Shown here: piece by piece, positions 31,346 to 38,206 of the stretch
Numbering within the stretch: the stretch's first letter is position 1
How the letters are laid out: each line of letters starts with the position of its first letter
Source of the DNA: Dehalococcoidia bacterium
GTDB taxonomy: Bacteria > Chloroflexota > Dehalococcoidia > Lucifugimonadales > SHYT01
DNA: 38,206 nt
Direction: 5' to 3'
Assembly (NCBI GenBank): GCA_009692665.1
Contig: SHYT01000012.1
Span: 1-38,206 of the forward strand
Notes under the pieces: generated by a model
The model's database searches: none
Seen by the model: the letters and a program-made list of their open reading frames with translations, nothing else
Told to the model about the DNA's origin: nothing
Translations under genes and position numbers: made by a program

Positions 31346-32098
31346 TTAGCGGTTCTGCCAGTTGGGCTTGCGCTTCTCTGTGAAAGCCTTTGGCCCCTCT
31401 TTGGAGTCCTCAGTTGTGCTGGAGTACCGGGAGAGCATGGAGCCGATGTGGAGGCTCTCCGCCAGCGAAGTATCCCGTCCGCGCACGGCAGCTTCCTTGG
31501 TCATGCGGATGGCGATTGGAGAGTTGCGAAGGATCTTCTCCGCATACTCCTCGCATGTTGGGATTAGTTTCTCCAGGGGCACCACCTTGTTCACCAGGCC
31601 AATGCGGTAGGCCTCCTGGGCGTTGATAGGCTCGGCGGTCATGAGCAGCTCCATGGCGTGGCACCAGTTGATGGAGCGTGGCAACTGCGAGGCGCCGGTG
31701 GAGGCAACAACACCCCAACGCGTCATGGTCATACCGAACGTGGCTTCTTCAGCCGCGACACGAATATCGCACGGCAGCATCATATCCATGCCCGCTGCCC
31801 GCACGGCGCCATTGATGCCGCAGATGATGGGCTTCATGATGTCCCTGTGACTGTAATTGGAAACTGGCTTGTTTGGCGCTCCTGCTCGGGGGCCACGGTC
31901 ACGCAAGTCAGCGCCAGCTGAGAAGCCGCGGCCCGCGCCGGTCAAGATGGCAACCCACGCATCATTGTCTTGCTCAAAGTTGAAGAAAACCTGCTCGAGC
32001 TCTTCACGCATCTCCCGGTTGATGGCGTTGAGAACCTCGGGTCGGTTGAGCGTCACATAGGAAACGTGGCCCTTTTTCTCATACAGTACGCTTGGCAT
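31346..32098 (-). CDS. Enoyl-CoA hydratase/isomerase (crotonase) family protein
   Basis: A 250-residue crotonase-fold enzyme. The CoA-binding and oxyanion segments are VTLNRPEVLNAINREMREEL, AILTGAGRGFSAGADLRDRG and IICGINGAVRAAGMDMMLPC DIR, where the second normally reads GGGLELA; the AAGM variant is unusual but keeps one Gly. The usual hydratase glutamates are not obvious (MTRWGVVASTGASQLPR), so isomerase, hydrolase or lyase activity is possible. ATTTGGAGAGGAGTAAAGACT precedes the ATG. It is the most downstream gene of a catabolic-looking group with two CoA-transferases, and likely acts on an acyl-CoA. Confidence 0.9.
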   Translation of the reverse strand: MPSVLYEKKGHVSYVTLNRPEVLNAINREMREELEQVFFNFEQDNDAWVAILTGAGRGFSAGADLRDRGPRAGAPNKPVSNYSHRDIMKPIICGINGAVRAAGMDMMLPCDIRVAAEEATFGMTMTRWGVVASTGASQLPRSINWCHAMELLMTAEPINAQEAYRIGLVNKVVPLEKLIPTCEEYAEKILRNSPIAIRMTKEAAVRGRDTSLAESLHIGSMLSRYSSTTEDSKEGPKAFTEKRKPNWQNR

Positions 32099-32379
32099 AG
32101 TCTTTACTCCTCTCCAAATGTAGCCTTGCTTGCCTGTTCAATGTGTTAGGGCAACGACGGTACAGTCGGTACCATTCATTCTGTACATCCAATGCTGCCC
32201 CCTGGGGTTCCTTCCCTCCTTATAACGGCGCCATCCTACCGCCGAGGATTGAGACGTGTCAATCCAGTGGTCCCAACGGCGCATCATTCCCGTTTTACTG
32301 GAATCCACCTCAGCCTTGGGAACTGCGTGACATCTGTTGTGTCGAATACTGGCAGCCTGCCGGACCCATAGAGGACTTC
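32099..32379. other. Intergenic stretch without recognisable content
   Basis: 281 bases separate the crotonase from the CoA-transferase, with the next gene ending at its right edge. I see no RNA gene, repeat or convincing promoter. Open frames here lack coding character and an SD. Confidence 0.5.
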
Positions 32380-33645
32380 TTATTCGTCTATAGGCTTGGT
32401 ACCTATAATGCCTTCTTCCTCCAATTGAGAGACTTCCTGTTCTGAAAGCCCCAGGAGATCCACGAGAACGTACTTGTTGTGCTGGCCTAGCCGTGACGAA
32501 GGAATAGCGCGTCTCCTGGGGGTCTTTGAAAGGCGCCAAGGGGGAGAAGACTGCTTGTACTTGCCGACATCAGGGTGGTCTAGCACGTCCCAGAAGCGGT
32601 CCACAAGGTGGGGGTCGACCACTGTCTCGCTGCCTTTGAGAACAGCACCGGCCGGGACGCCGTGGGCCTGAAGCATGTGCATGGCCTGTTTGTGGTCGCG
32701 CTCCTTGGTCCAGGCGGAGATGATCGTATCGAGGTCGTCCTGGTTCTGGCGGCGTGACAATGCAGTCTGGAATCTGGAGTCTTTGGCCAGATGGGGTTGT
32801 CCCATGGCCTGGCAAAGGCTATGCCATTCGGCGTCGGAGCTGACGGTCAAGGCCAGCCACATGTCTGTGCCAAGGCAGGGGTAACAACCTTGGAGCGCCG
32901 TGGTCCGGTGGCGGTTGCCAATGACGCCAGCTACGCGGTGGTTGAGCGAGTAGTCCAGCAGGTATTCGCCAAGCATGCTCACGGTGGCTTCCCGTTGTGC
33001 CAGGTCTACAAATGTGCCCTTGCCGGTCTTGCGTGCCAGGCGCAGGCCGGCAACCAGTGCGCCTACGCCTAGGATTCCTACGATTGGGTCGGGGACGGTC
33101 TGGTTGGTTATGAGGGGTTCCCCCTCCGTATAGCCTGTAACAGAGGCGAGGCCGCCGGTCTGCTCGAGCGTGTAGCCCATGGAACCGTAGCCCATCTCAG
33201 GACCGGTAGCACCTTGGCTGCTGATCTTAAGGTAGACCAGTTTAGGGTTTGCTTCTGCGAACACCTGGTAGCCCAGCCCAAGCCGATCCATGACCGTTGC
33301 CCGAAAGTTCTCCACCACCGCATCGCACTTGGTTGCGAGATCTAGAAGCAGCTCCCTGCCTCGGGGCTCGTTCAGGTCCAGGGTTAAGCTCAACTTGTTT
33401 GGATTGCGATTAACGTAGAAAACTGACCGGTTCCACGGTTGCTCTCCCGGTATACCGCCTGGGTAATTGCCACCATTGCCGGTTGGACGGGCTTCACCTC
33501 GAGTCTGATCCATGCGGGAGATTGATTCTACCTTGATGACCTCAGCACCCATGTAACCCAAGAGAAGGGTGCAATACGGCCCAACCGCCACTTGGGATAA
33601 GTCCAAGATTCTGACGCCTTGTAAGGCTAGCGGTGCTGTAGTCAT
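32380..33645 (-). CDS. Family III CoA-transferase (CaiB/BaiF type), copy 1
   Basis: A 421-residue formyl-CoA-transferase-like enzyme. The N-terminal motif LQGVRILDLSQVAVGPYCTL, GAEVIKVESISR, the fold mark LDLNEPRGRELLLDLATKCD and AVVENFRATVMDRLGLGYQV are typical. The catalytic Asp is expected at FVDLAQREA. The Gly-rich loop of the family lies in YPCLGTDMWLALTV. It moves CoA between carboxylic acids, here unknown ones. It is 51 bases downstream of a second family III transferase, with which it may form a hetero-oligomer or act in sequence. Identity between the two is modest by eye, so they are not recent duplicates. Confidence 0.93.
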   Translation of the reverse strand: MTTAPLALQGVRILDLSQVAVGPYCTLLLGYMGAEVIKVESISRMDQTRGEARPTGNGGNYPGGIPGEQPWNRSVFYVNRNPNKLSLTLDLNEPRGRELLLDLATKCDAVVENFRATVMDRLGLGYQVFAEANPKLVYLKISSQGATGPEMGYGSMGYTLEQTGGLASVTGYTEGEPLITNQTVPDPIVGILGVGALVAGLRLARKTGKGTFVDLAQREATVSMLGEYLLDYSLNHRVAGVIGNRHRTTALQGCYPCLGTDMWLALTVSSDAEWHSLCQAMGQPHLAKDSRFQTALSRRQNQDDLDTIISAWTKERDHKQAMHMLQAHGVPAGAVLKGSETVVDPHLVDRFWDVLDHPDVGKYKQSSPPWRLSKTPRRRAIPSSRLGQHNKYVLVDLLGLSEQEVSQLEEEGIIGTKPIDE

Positions 33646-33696
33646 CTGTTTTCCTCTCTCCCACCCGGCATGGCGTGAGTGCGGGCAAGAAACTTC

Positions 33697-34890
33697 TTAG
33701 ATCACACCCGCGTTACGCAGTGCTACCAGGTCTCTGGCAGGGTATCCAAGTCGGCCACAATATATTTCCGTATTGTGCTCGCCCAAACGGGGAGCGGCGG
33801 CTGTGGTTTGACTCATGCCTTCCAGAGTAAACGGTAATCGTGGATACATGGCCTTCCCGGCGACACTGTGGTTGATGGGCTGAAAGAACTTGCGCTCAGC
33901 AAGTTGCTTGGACGTGAAGAGGTCTTCCACGGTGGCAACGTAGCCAGAGACGGTCCGCAGCGCCTGGAAGGCGTGGTAGACGCTTTCCTTGGGCTGGGTC
34001 GCAACCCAGTCACCGATGATTTTGAGCATCTCCGGCTGGTTCTGGCGGCGGGCCTGCTTGGTGTTAAATTTCGGGTCAGTCGCCAGTTTCGGCTTGCCAA
34101 TCAGCTTGCAAATGCCCGGCCATGTGTCGTCCGCAACGCCTGTCTCAAGGCCTGGGCTTACCCAGCCGTCCTTTGCGTGAAGAAGATTGCTCTCCCGCCT
34201 GGCGCCGTCGTCCCCGCGCATTTCGAAACGAATAGCGGAGTGGATGTCGGCTAGGGCCATTGCCTCCATAGCTGAGACGTCTACGTGCTGCCCGTAGCCC
34301 AGCGTGTCGCGGGCGAAGATAGCAAGCATGGTGCCGGAGAAGGCACTGATGCCCGCGGTGTAGAGACCGACATCGCCCCCGATCTTGAGGGGTGGCTTGT
34401 CTGGCATGCCAATGGTGTACATCATGCCACCTACGGCCTGGGCAACGATGTCAGACCCTTTGTAGTCCCGATAGGGCCCGGTCTGGCCAAATGGGGTGAC
34501 CGAGGTATAGACCAAACCTGGATTAAGGCTCTCCAGTTGAGCGTATCCCAGGCCCAGCCGCTCCAAATAGCCCGGAGCGAAACTTTCCACCAGCACGTCG
34601 CACTGCTTGGCCAACTGCCTGAGCAGGACGGCGCCTGTCTCCGTGGTGATGTCCAGGGTAATGCCCTTCTTATCTGTATTGAGATAGAGGAAGGCGGTGC
34701 TGGTCTCAGGACTGGGGTCATCCCTGAGGAATGGGCCAGCTTTTCTGGAAGCATCGCCCAAACCCGGCGGCTCCACCTTAATGACTTCCGCGCCCAGCCC
34801 AGCAAGTAGTTTGGTGCAGTACGGGCCGGCTACATCCTGGCTGAGATCAAGGATGGTCAGGTCAGACAACACACCGTTGCGACCGGGCAT
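33697..34890 (-). CDS. Family III CoA-transferase (CaiB/BaiF type), copy 2
   Basis: A 397-residue family III transferase: LSDLTILDLSQDVAGPYCTK, GAEVIKVEPPGLGDASRKAG, TLDITTETGAVLLRQLAKQC and VESFAPGYLERLGLGYAQL, with the catalytic Asp likely in YGQHVDVSAMEAM. The C-terminal part has LGEHNTEIYCGRLGYPARDL, common to the family. It sits between the copy 1 transferase and the phosphotriesterase-family gene, all on the minus strand. GGAGGTGAAGTC precedes the ATG. Substrate acids cannot be read from sequence. Confidence 0.93.
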   Translation of the reverse strand: MPGRNGVLSDLTILDLSQDVAGPYCTKLLAGLGAEVIKVEPPGLGDASRKAGPFLRDDPSPETSTAFLYLNTDKKGITLDITTETGAVLLRQLAKQCDVLVESFAPGYLERLGLGYAQLESLNPGLVYTSVTPFGQTGPYRDYKGSDIVAQAVGGMMYTIGMPDKPPLKIGGDVGLYTAGISAFSGTMLAIFARDTLGYGQHVDVSAMEAMALADIHSAIRFEMRGDDGARRESNLLHAKDGWVSPGLETGVADDTWPGICKLIGKPKLATDPKFNTKQARRQNQPEMLKIIGDWVATQPKESVYHAFQALRTVSGYVATVEDLFTSKQLAERKFFQPINHSVAGKAMYPRLPFTLEGMSQTTAAAPRLGEHNTEIYCGRLGYPARDLVALRNAGVI

Positions 34891-35033
34891 GACTTCACCT
34901 CCAAACTCGGGGTGGGGCGCCCATGTACGCCAACCAAAAGCGGGCCGGTGTTCCTCTATTCAATGCAATACCGTCCACATGCTTGCGAGAACCGACCGCA
35001 TCAGTACGCGGTCCTCACGCGGCATGGCCAAAG

Positions 35034-35999
35034 CTAGAAAGGAAACAGCGTTTTTGGGTTGTCTATGGTGATGTTCCGCACTACCTCTTCGCTAATGCCT
35101 GCCTTGCGCAGCTTGGGTAAGAATTCCTTGTGCAGCTGTGCAAAGTACTTGTTTCTGCCTACGACAGAGGGTGGCTTGTATGGCAGCCACCAGCCACTAT
35201 GGTCCATGGAAAGGTGCACCTGGCGCGCATATCCGCCCGCTATTAAGGCGCTAATCAAGCCGATACGCGTTTCATCGGTATTTGATCCGAGCCCGGCGGA
35301 GCCGACATTGTCAAAGGCGAGGTAGCAGCCGATTTTCGCCAGCTCAAACATGGCGCCCATGTTTCTTGCTGCGCGGTCACAATGGCTAACTTGAATGCGC
35401 GAGGGATCAGCACCTTCTGACACGAGCAGTTGCACTGCGGCGCGAGGGCCTGCGGTTGCCTCCGGAACCTCCCATCCCGCCGAGTGGATAACGATGGCAA
35501 CCCCGGTTTTCTTTTGCACGGTTGCCGCGGCGCGGAAGGCATGTGCTTCTGCAGGCTGGAGCACGGCGTCGCTCATGGCGAGCTTGATGACACCACACTT
35601 GATACCGGTGTCACCCACGCCTTCCCGTATCTCCTGTTCCATGTGTTCTTCCAGCATGTCTCTGGTATGGACGCTCCACACATAGGGGAACCCGGCCCAC
35701 TGGCGGTAAAAGCCGGTGGCACAGATGACGTTGATGTTGAGCTTGCGCGCAACATCACGGATCAGGACTACGTCACGCCCCATTTCAGATGGGGTAACGT
35801 CCACCACCGTTTTCACGCCGAAATCGGTTACTGCCGGGCCAAGGTCCTTGCAGATGATGTCTGCATACTTCTCGCGGTCATAGCGCTTGCCGAGGTCACG
35901 CTCCGCGGCTCCCCAGGCAAGGAGAAGATGTTCGTGCGGCAGGGTGATCCCCATGGCCGTGGGAGCGATGTCACCAAGGACTGTCCGTGCGCGCGCCAT
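35034..35999 (-). CDS. Phosphotriesterase-family metal-dependent hydrolase
   Basis: A 321-residue TIM-barrel amidohydrolase with all metal ligands of the PTE family. H22 and H24 lie in LPHEHLLL, the Lys139 to be carboxylated in GVIKLAMSD, H172 in IVIHSAGW, H206 in VSHCDRA and D266 in LSMDHSGW. There is no signal peptide. Members include lactonases and phosphotriesterase-like lactonases; the true phosphotriesterase activity is rarer, so a lactone or ester is more likely. GGAGGGCACTAAGC precedes the ATG. It lies upstream of the two CoA-transferases and may feed an acid product to them. Confidence 0.93.
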   Translation of the reverse strand: MARARTVLGDIAPTAMGITLPHEHLLLAWGAAERDLGKRYDREKYADIICKDLGPAVTDFGVKTVVDVTPSEMGRDVVLIRDVARKLNINVICATGFYRQWAGFPYVWSVHTRDMLEEHMEQEIREGVGDTGIKCGVIKLAMSDAVLQPAEAHAFRAAATVQKKTGVAIVIHSAGWEVPEATAGPRAAVQLLVSEGADPSRIQVSHCDRAARNMGAMFELAKIGCYLAFDNVGSAGLGSNTDETRIGLISALIAGGYARQVHLSMDHSGWWLPYKPPSVVGRNKYFAQLHKEFLPKLRKAGISEEVVRNITIDNPKTLFPF

Positions 36000-36227
36000 G
36001 CTTAGTGCCCTCCCGCTATTCGTTGAGGCTGCACGACCAAGAATTCACGATAGGAGCCAGATACGGCCCCTCGTGACCTTTGCGGTTTGTGGGTTATTCG
36101 TAGATGAGCCATCCACGTGCGATCTCGCCACCCATACATCTGCTTGAGAAAGCGGATGGCAAACGTCGTCTGGACCGAATCCATTTCCCTGGAATTGGAA
36201 CTCTGATTGGCTGCTCGCCCGTTCCCT

Positions 36228-36551
36228 TTACTGGAGCTTGGACCATGGCGTGGGCTTCATGGACCAATCCTTGTTGGGAACATTGGCGTCGAGATACTGG
36301 GCCCGGAGCGGGCGATATGGCGCCATTTCAGGCGCGTTCGCCATAGTCTTCCGGAACGCTGCTTGGTGCGCCTTGTCCTTATAGGCGATGATCCAAACGA
36401 ACGTGGGCTGTTCTTCTTCCGTGAGGAACATGCCCAGGATCTGCGTCCCGCCGTTCTCATAGGCCAATTGTGGGCCCTTTTCATGGAAAATCTTGCCGTA
36501 CTCTTCAGCCTTGCCCTTTTGGGGTGTGTGCATCCGGATCTCGTAGTACAT
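36228..36551 (-). CDS. NIPSNAP-family protein
   Basis: A 107-residue NIPSNAP domain protein, a ferredoxin-like fold. MYYEIRMHTPQKGKAEEYGK, then FHEKGPQLAYENGGTQILGM and PTFVWIIAYKDKAHQAAFRK follow the family pattern, ending PWSKLQ. AGGAGGACGGGAAAGACC gives the SD. Bacterial NIPSNAP genes commonly accompany catabolic clusters with unknown role. It lies upstream of the phosphotriesterase gene, with a 228-base gap that contains no recognised gene. Confidence 0.9.
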   Translation of the reverse strand: MYYEIRMHTPQKGKAEEYGKIFHEKGPQLAYENGGTQILGMFLTEEEQPTFVWIIAYKDKAHQAAFRKTMANAPEMAPYRPLRAQYLDANVPNKDWSMKPTPWSKLQ

Positions 36552-36645
36552 TGGTCTTTCCCGTCCTCCTTAATGATTTAGTCAGCATTTGCGCCCGATC
36601 AAGCAATCGTGGATGGATGGGGACTAGCATTTGGTGCCGAAGAGT

Positions 36646-36697
36646 AACACGAACACATGCGGCATCGCATCGGTGCGATGCCGCATGTGTTCGTGTT
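36646..36697. terminator. Long perfect hairpin, 24-bp stem with TCGG loop
   Basis: Arms 36646-36669 and 36674-36697 are exact reverse complements around TCGG; the core is ACACATGCGGCATCG. It lies between the Gfo/Idh/MocA gene and NIPSNAP gene, both minus strand, and could end the former transcript. It is exceptionally long for a terminator. Confidence 0.65.
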
Positions 36698-36784
36698 CTA
36701 TACTCCCAGCAAATCCACTGCTGATCCCGCGCCGCAGTCAGATCGCCCTAGTAGAACCATCACGACTACCGTCACTCTCACATC

Positions 36785-36814
36785 TAGGACACCAACCGGT
36801 TTGTTGGTGTCCTA
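36785..36814. terminator. Hairpin, 12-bp stem
   Basis: TAGGACACCAAC and GTTGGTGTCCTA flank the loop CGGTTT, 13 bases after the Gfo/Idh/MocA stop on the minus strand. It is a probable first terminator for that gene, with the longer hairpin farther on as a second one. Confidence 0.65.
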
Positions 36815-36826
36815 CAGAGTCCCAGT

Positions 36827-37921
36827 TTAAAGCTTGACCTTCACAGTAGCACGCTTCATTGCGGATTCGCGGAGGGCCAGGGTCATCTGGCGCTCACGCC
36901 AGCCATCCACTCCGGATGGATCTGGTTCCTTACCCGTGCGAATGCAGTCCATGAACGCTTCAAACTCGTCCTGGTACATGTTGTGGCCAAAGAATTCGCG
37001 GAACTGCCGACCGTTGGCTGTCTTCACTTCCAGTGTGCCATCTGAATGGGAGGTCTGTAGGCCGGTGGCGATTGCGGTGCCCTTGGTGCCGTAGGCGGTG
37101 ACCGAGTTGTCAGGGAACAATTGGCCTTCAGCGGAGTCGTAGCTGGCTACCACGCCGTTCTTGAACTTGATATTGCCCAGCATATAGGTCTCCTGGGTAT
37201 GCTCGGCAGTTTCCACATCCGCGCTGGCGGATACTTCAGTGAAGTCGCCAAAGAGGAAGCGGAGCATATCCGTGCCGAACATGCCGCGTCCAGACAGGAC
37301 GCCTGCGCCGCGCATGCTTAGGTCATGTTTCCAGTCTCCGGAACCGGACTGCGGAGGGGCTCCCGCAGGACGCGCTCCGGGAACGCCACGAGGGGTGCTT
37401 TCAAATCCATCGTTGGGGACTCGCCATGCCTGGCGTGGGCGGAACTGTGCGCCACCGCCGGCGAGCTGCACGCGCGCGGTAACAACTTCGCCGATCGTGC
37501 CATCGGTAATAGTCTGCTTAAGTGCGCGGAACGCTGGGTGCCAGCGGGTCTGGAAGTCCACGCCCAGCCGAACGTTTGCCTTCTTGCAGGCATCCACCAT
37601 CTTGATGCAGTCCTCTTCAGTGACTGCCATGGCTACGGCGCATATGGAGTGAATGCCGCGCTGGGCGGCCGCAACGATCGTTGCGGCGTGGAGGTTGTTG
37701 GGCGTTGCCACGTAGATGGCATTGACATCCTTGTTTGCAAACAAAGCTGCTTCGTTGTCATAGGCGTGCTCAAACCCGTGATACTTGGCAAACTTCTGAC
37801 CGCGCGCCAAGTCCCGGCTTACTACGCCTACCAGCTTTGCATCCTTGGCCTGCCGAAGAGCAGGCCCAACAATTCTATCCGCCCAACCACCAAGGCCAAT
37901 TATCCCCCATCCAGTTGCCAT
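36827..37921 (-). CDS. Gfo/Idh/MocA-family oxidoreductase lacking the EKP motif
   Basis: A 364-residue protein with an N-terminal Rossmann fold, GWGIIGLGGWADRIVGPALR, then VATPNNLHAATIVAAAQRG. The family's CEKP motif, whose Lys is catalytic, reads ICAVAMAV here (residues 93-100), so Glu-Lys-Pro is Ala-Val-Ala. The C-terminal domain continues normally: LGVDFQTRWHPAFRALKQTI, GEVVTARVQLAGGG and SMRGAGVLSGRGMFGTDMLR. The change suggests a redox-inactive homologue or one with a different catalytic base. The catabolic genes that follow on the same strand are separated from it by two hairpins. Confidence 0.88.
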   Translation of the reverse strand: MATGWGIIGLGGWADRIVGPALRQAKDAKLVGVVSRDLARGQKFAKYHGFEHAYDNEAALFANKDVNAIYVATPNNLHAATIVAAAQRGIHSICAVAMAVTEEDCIKMVDACKKANVRLGVDFQTRWHPAFRALKQTITDGTIGEVVTARVQLAGGGAQFRPRQAWRVPNDGFESTPRGVPGARPAGAPPQSGSGDWKHDLSMRGAGVLSGRGMFGTDMLRFLFGDFTEVSASADVETAEHTQETYMLGNIKFKNGVVASYDSAEGQLFPDNSVTAYGTKGTAIATGLQTSHSDGTLEVKTANGRQFREFFGHNMYQDEFEAFMDCIRTGKEPDPSGVDGWRERQMTLALRESAMKRATVKVKL

Positions 37922-38058
37922 ATAGCTCCTTCCGTACTGACGAGTAAAATCGGCGCATTCAATCCGTGTACTAGACCTATCAATGTAGGGGGCTCATACC
38001 CCGGCCCCCGATTCGTAAAAAGCACTCTGAATCCGTGCTCTCCACTACCTTGAGATAC

Positions 38059-38206
38059 TTACGCGGGCTGTTTAGTGGGCTTCTGCGCGGCCTGCCAGCG
38101 CTTCCAGACCTCTTGGTCGTAGCCGGTGCCATCGGCATTTGGCCCCGCGTTTACTTCAAACGAGTCCTTGAGCCCCAACTCCTTGCCAACGGCCCGGACG
38201 GCCGGG
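38059..38206 (-). CDS. C-terminal end of a gene cut by the window edge
   Basis: The last 48 codons of a minus-strand gene: VGKELGLKDSFEVNAGPNAD, then GYDQEVWKRWQAAQKPTKQP and a stop. Codon use is consistent with the neighbours, and a 137-base gap separates it from the Gfo/Idh/MocA start. The upstream portion is outside the window, and I cannot name the family. Its place suggests membership of the same catabolic group. Confidence 0.6.
   Translation of the reverse strand, partial: PAVRAVGKELGLKDSFEVNAGPNADGTGYDQEVWKRWQAAQKPTKQPA

Overview
The window looks like a stretch of bacterial chromosome, most likely from Chloroflexota (Dehalococcoidia, perhaps SAR202-like). This is an inference from gene content, not a placement. 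The clues are moderate-to-high GC, frequent GTG and TTG starts behind good Shine-Dalgarno (SD) sites, a dnaJ-hspR-clpB heat-shock locus, a bacterial VLRF1 release-factor homologue, menaquinone genes, and paired family III CoA-transferases with a phosphotriesterase-family hydrolase. The partial 23S rRNA at the left edge could settle the identity.

Layout. 1-1456: 3' part of 23S rRNA, 5S rRNA, initiator tRNA and a strong hairpin. 1.6-7.3 kb: alpha/beta hydrolase, CvpA-like membrane protein, HNH nuclease, BtuF-like protein, a GatC/AtzG-like small protein with menaquinone methyltransferase, a small secreted-type ORF and a DUF503 protein. 7.4-8.8 kb: three damaged genes in a row (cupin, ArsR-rhodanese, ABM-like monooxygenase). 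9-12.2 kb: zinc-ribbon protein, a 49-residue lysine-rich protein, a CxxC protein, moeA and a dead DUF5131 gene. 12.2-16.2 kb: pheS-hicA-hicB-pheT, an aminoacyl-tRNA synthetase operon split by a toxin-antitoxin pair. 16.4-20.6 kb: a hydrolase, then dnaJ-hspR and a heavily mutated clpB fused to the tail of another hydrolase. 20.6-25.8 kb: HAD protein, ABC exporter pair, DsbA-like protein, ComF-like protein, a HAD-ArsC fusion and a small conserved protein. 25.9-30.9 kb, minus strand: rsmI, VLRF1, ribbon-helix-helix protein, metG, a DUF559 nuclease bracketed by repeats, and a polyprenyl synthase. 31.3-38.2 kb, minus strand: a catabolic-looking set (crotonase, two CoA-transferases, phosphotriesterase family, NIPSNAP, Gfo/Idh/MocA) and a gene cut by the right edge.

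How it fits together. Much of the middle serves translation and protein quality control (PheST, MetG, RsmI, VLRF1, DnaJ/HspR, the lost ClpB). The polyprenyl synthase and MenG both fit menaquinone synthesis. The last 7 kb suggests use of organic acids or esters through CoA thioesters.

The most striking points are the extensive gene decay (at least six broken genes), a HAIR-like HspR operator laid over a promoter, the HAD-ArsC fusion that keeps an internal ribosome-binding site, the DUF559 gene between inverted copies of a repeat whose sequence supplies its own C-terminus, hicAB inside pheST, and several very long perfect hairpins between genes.
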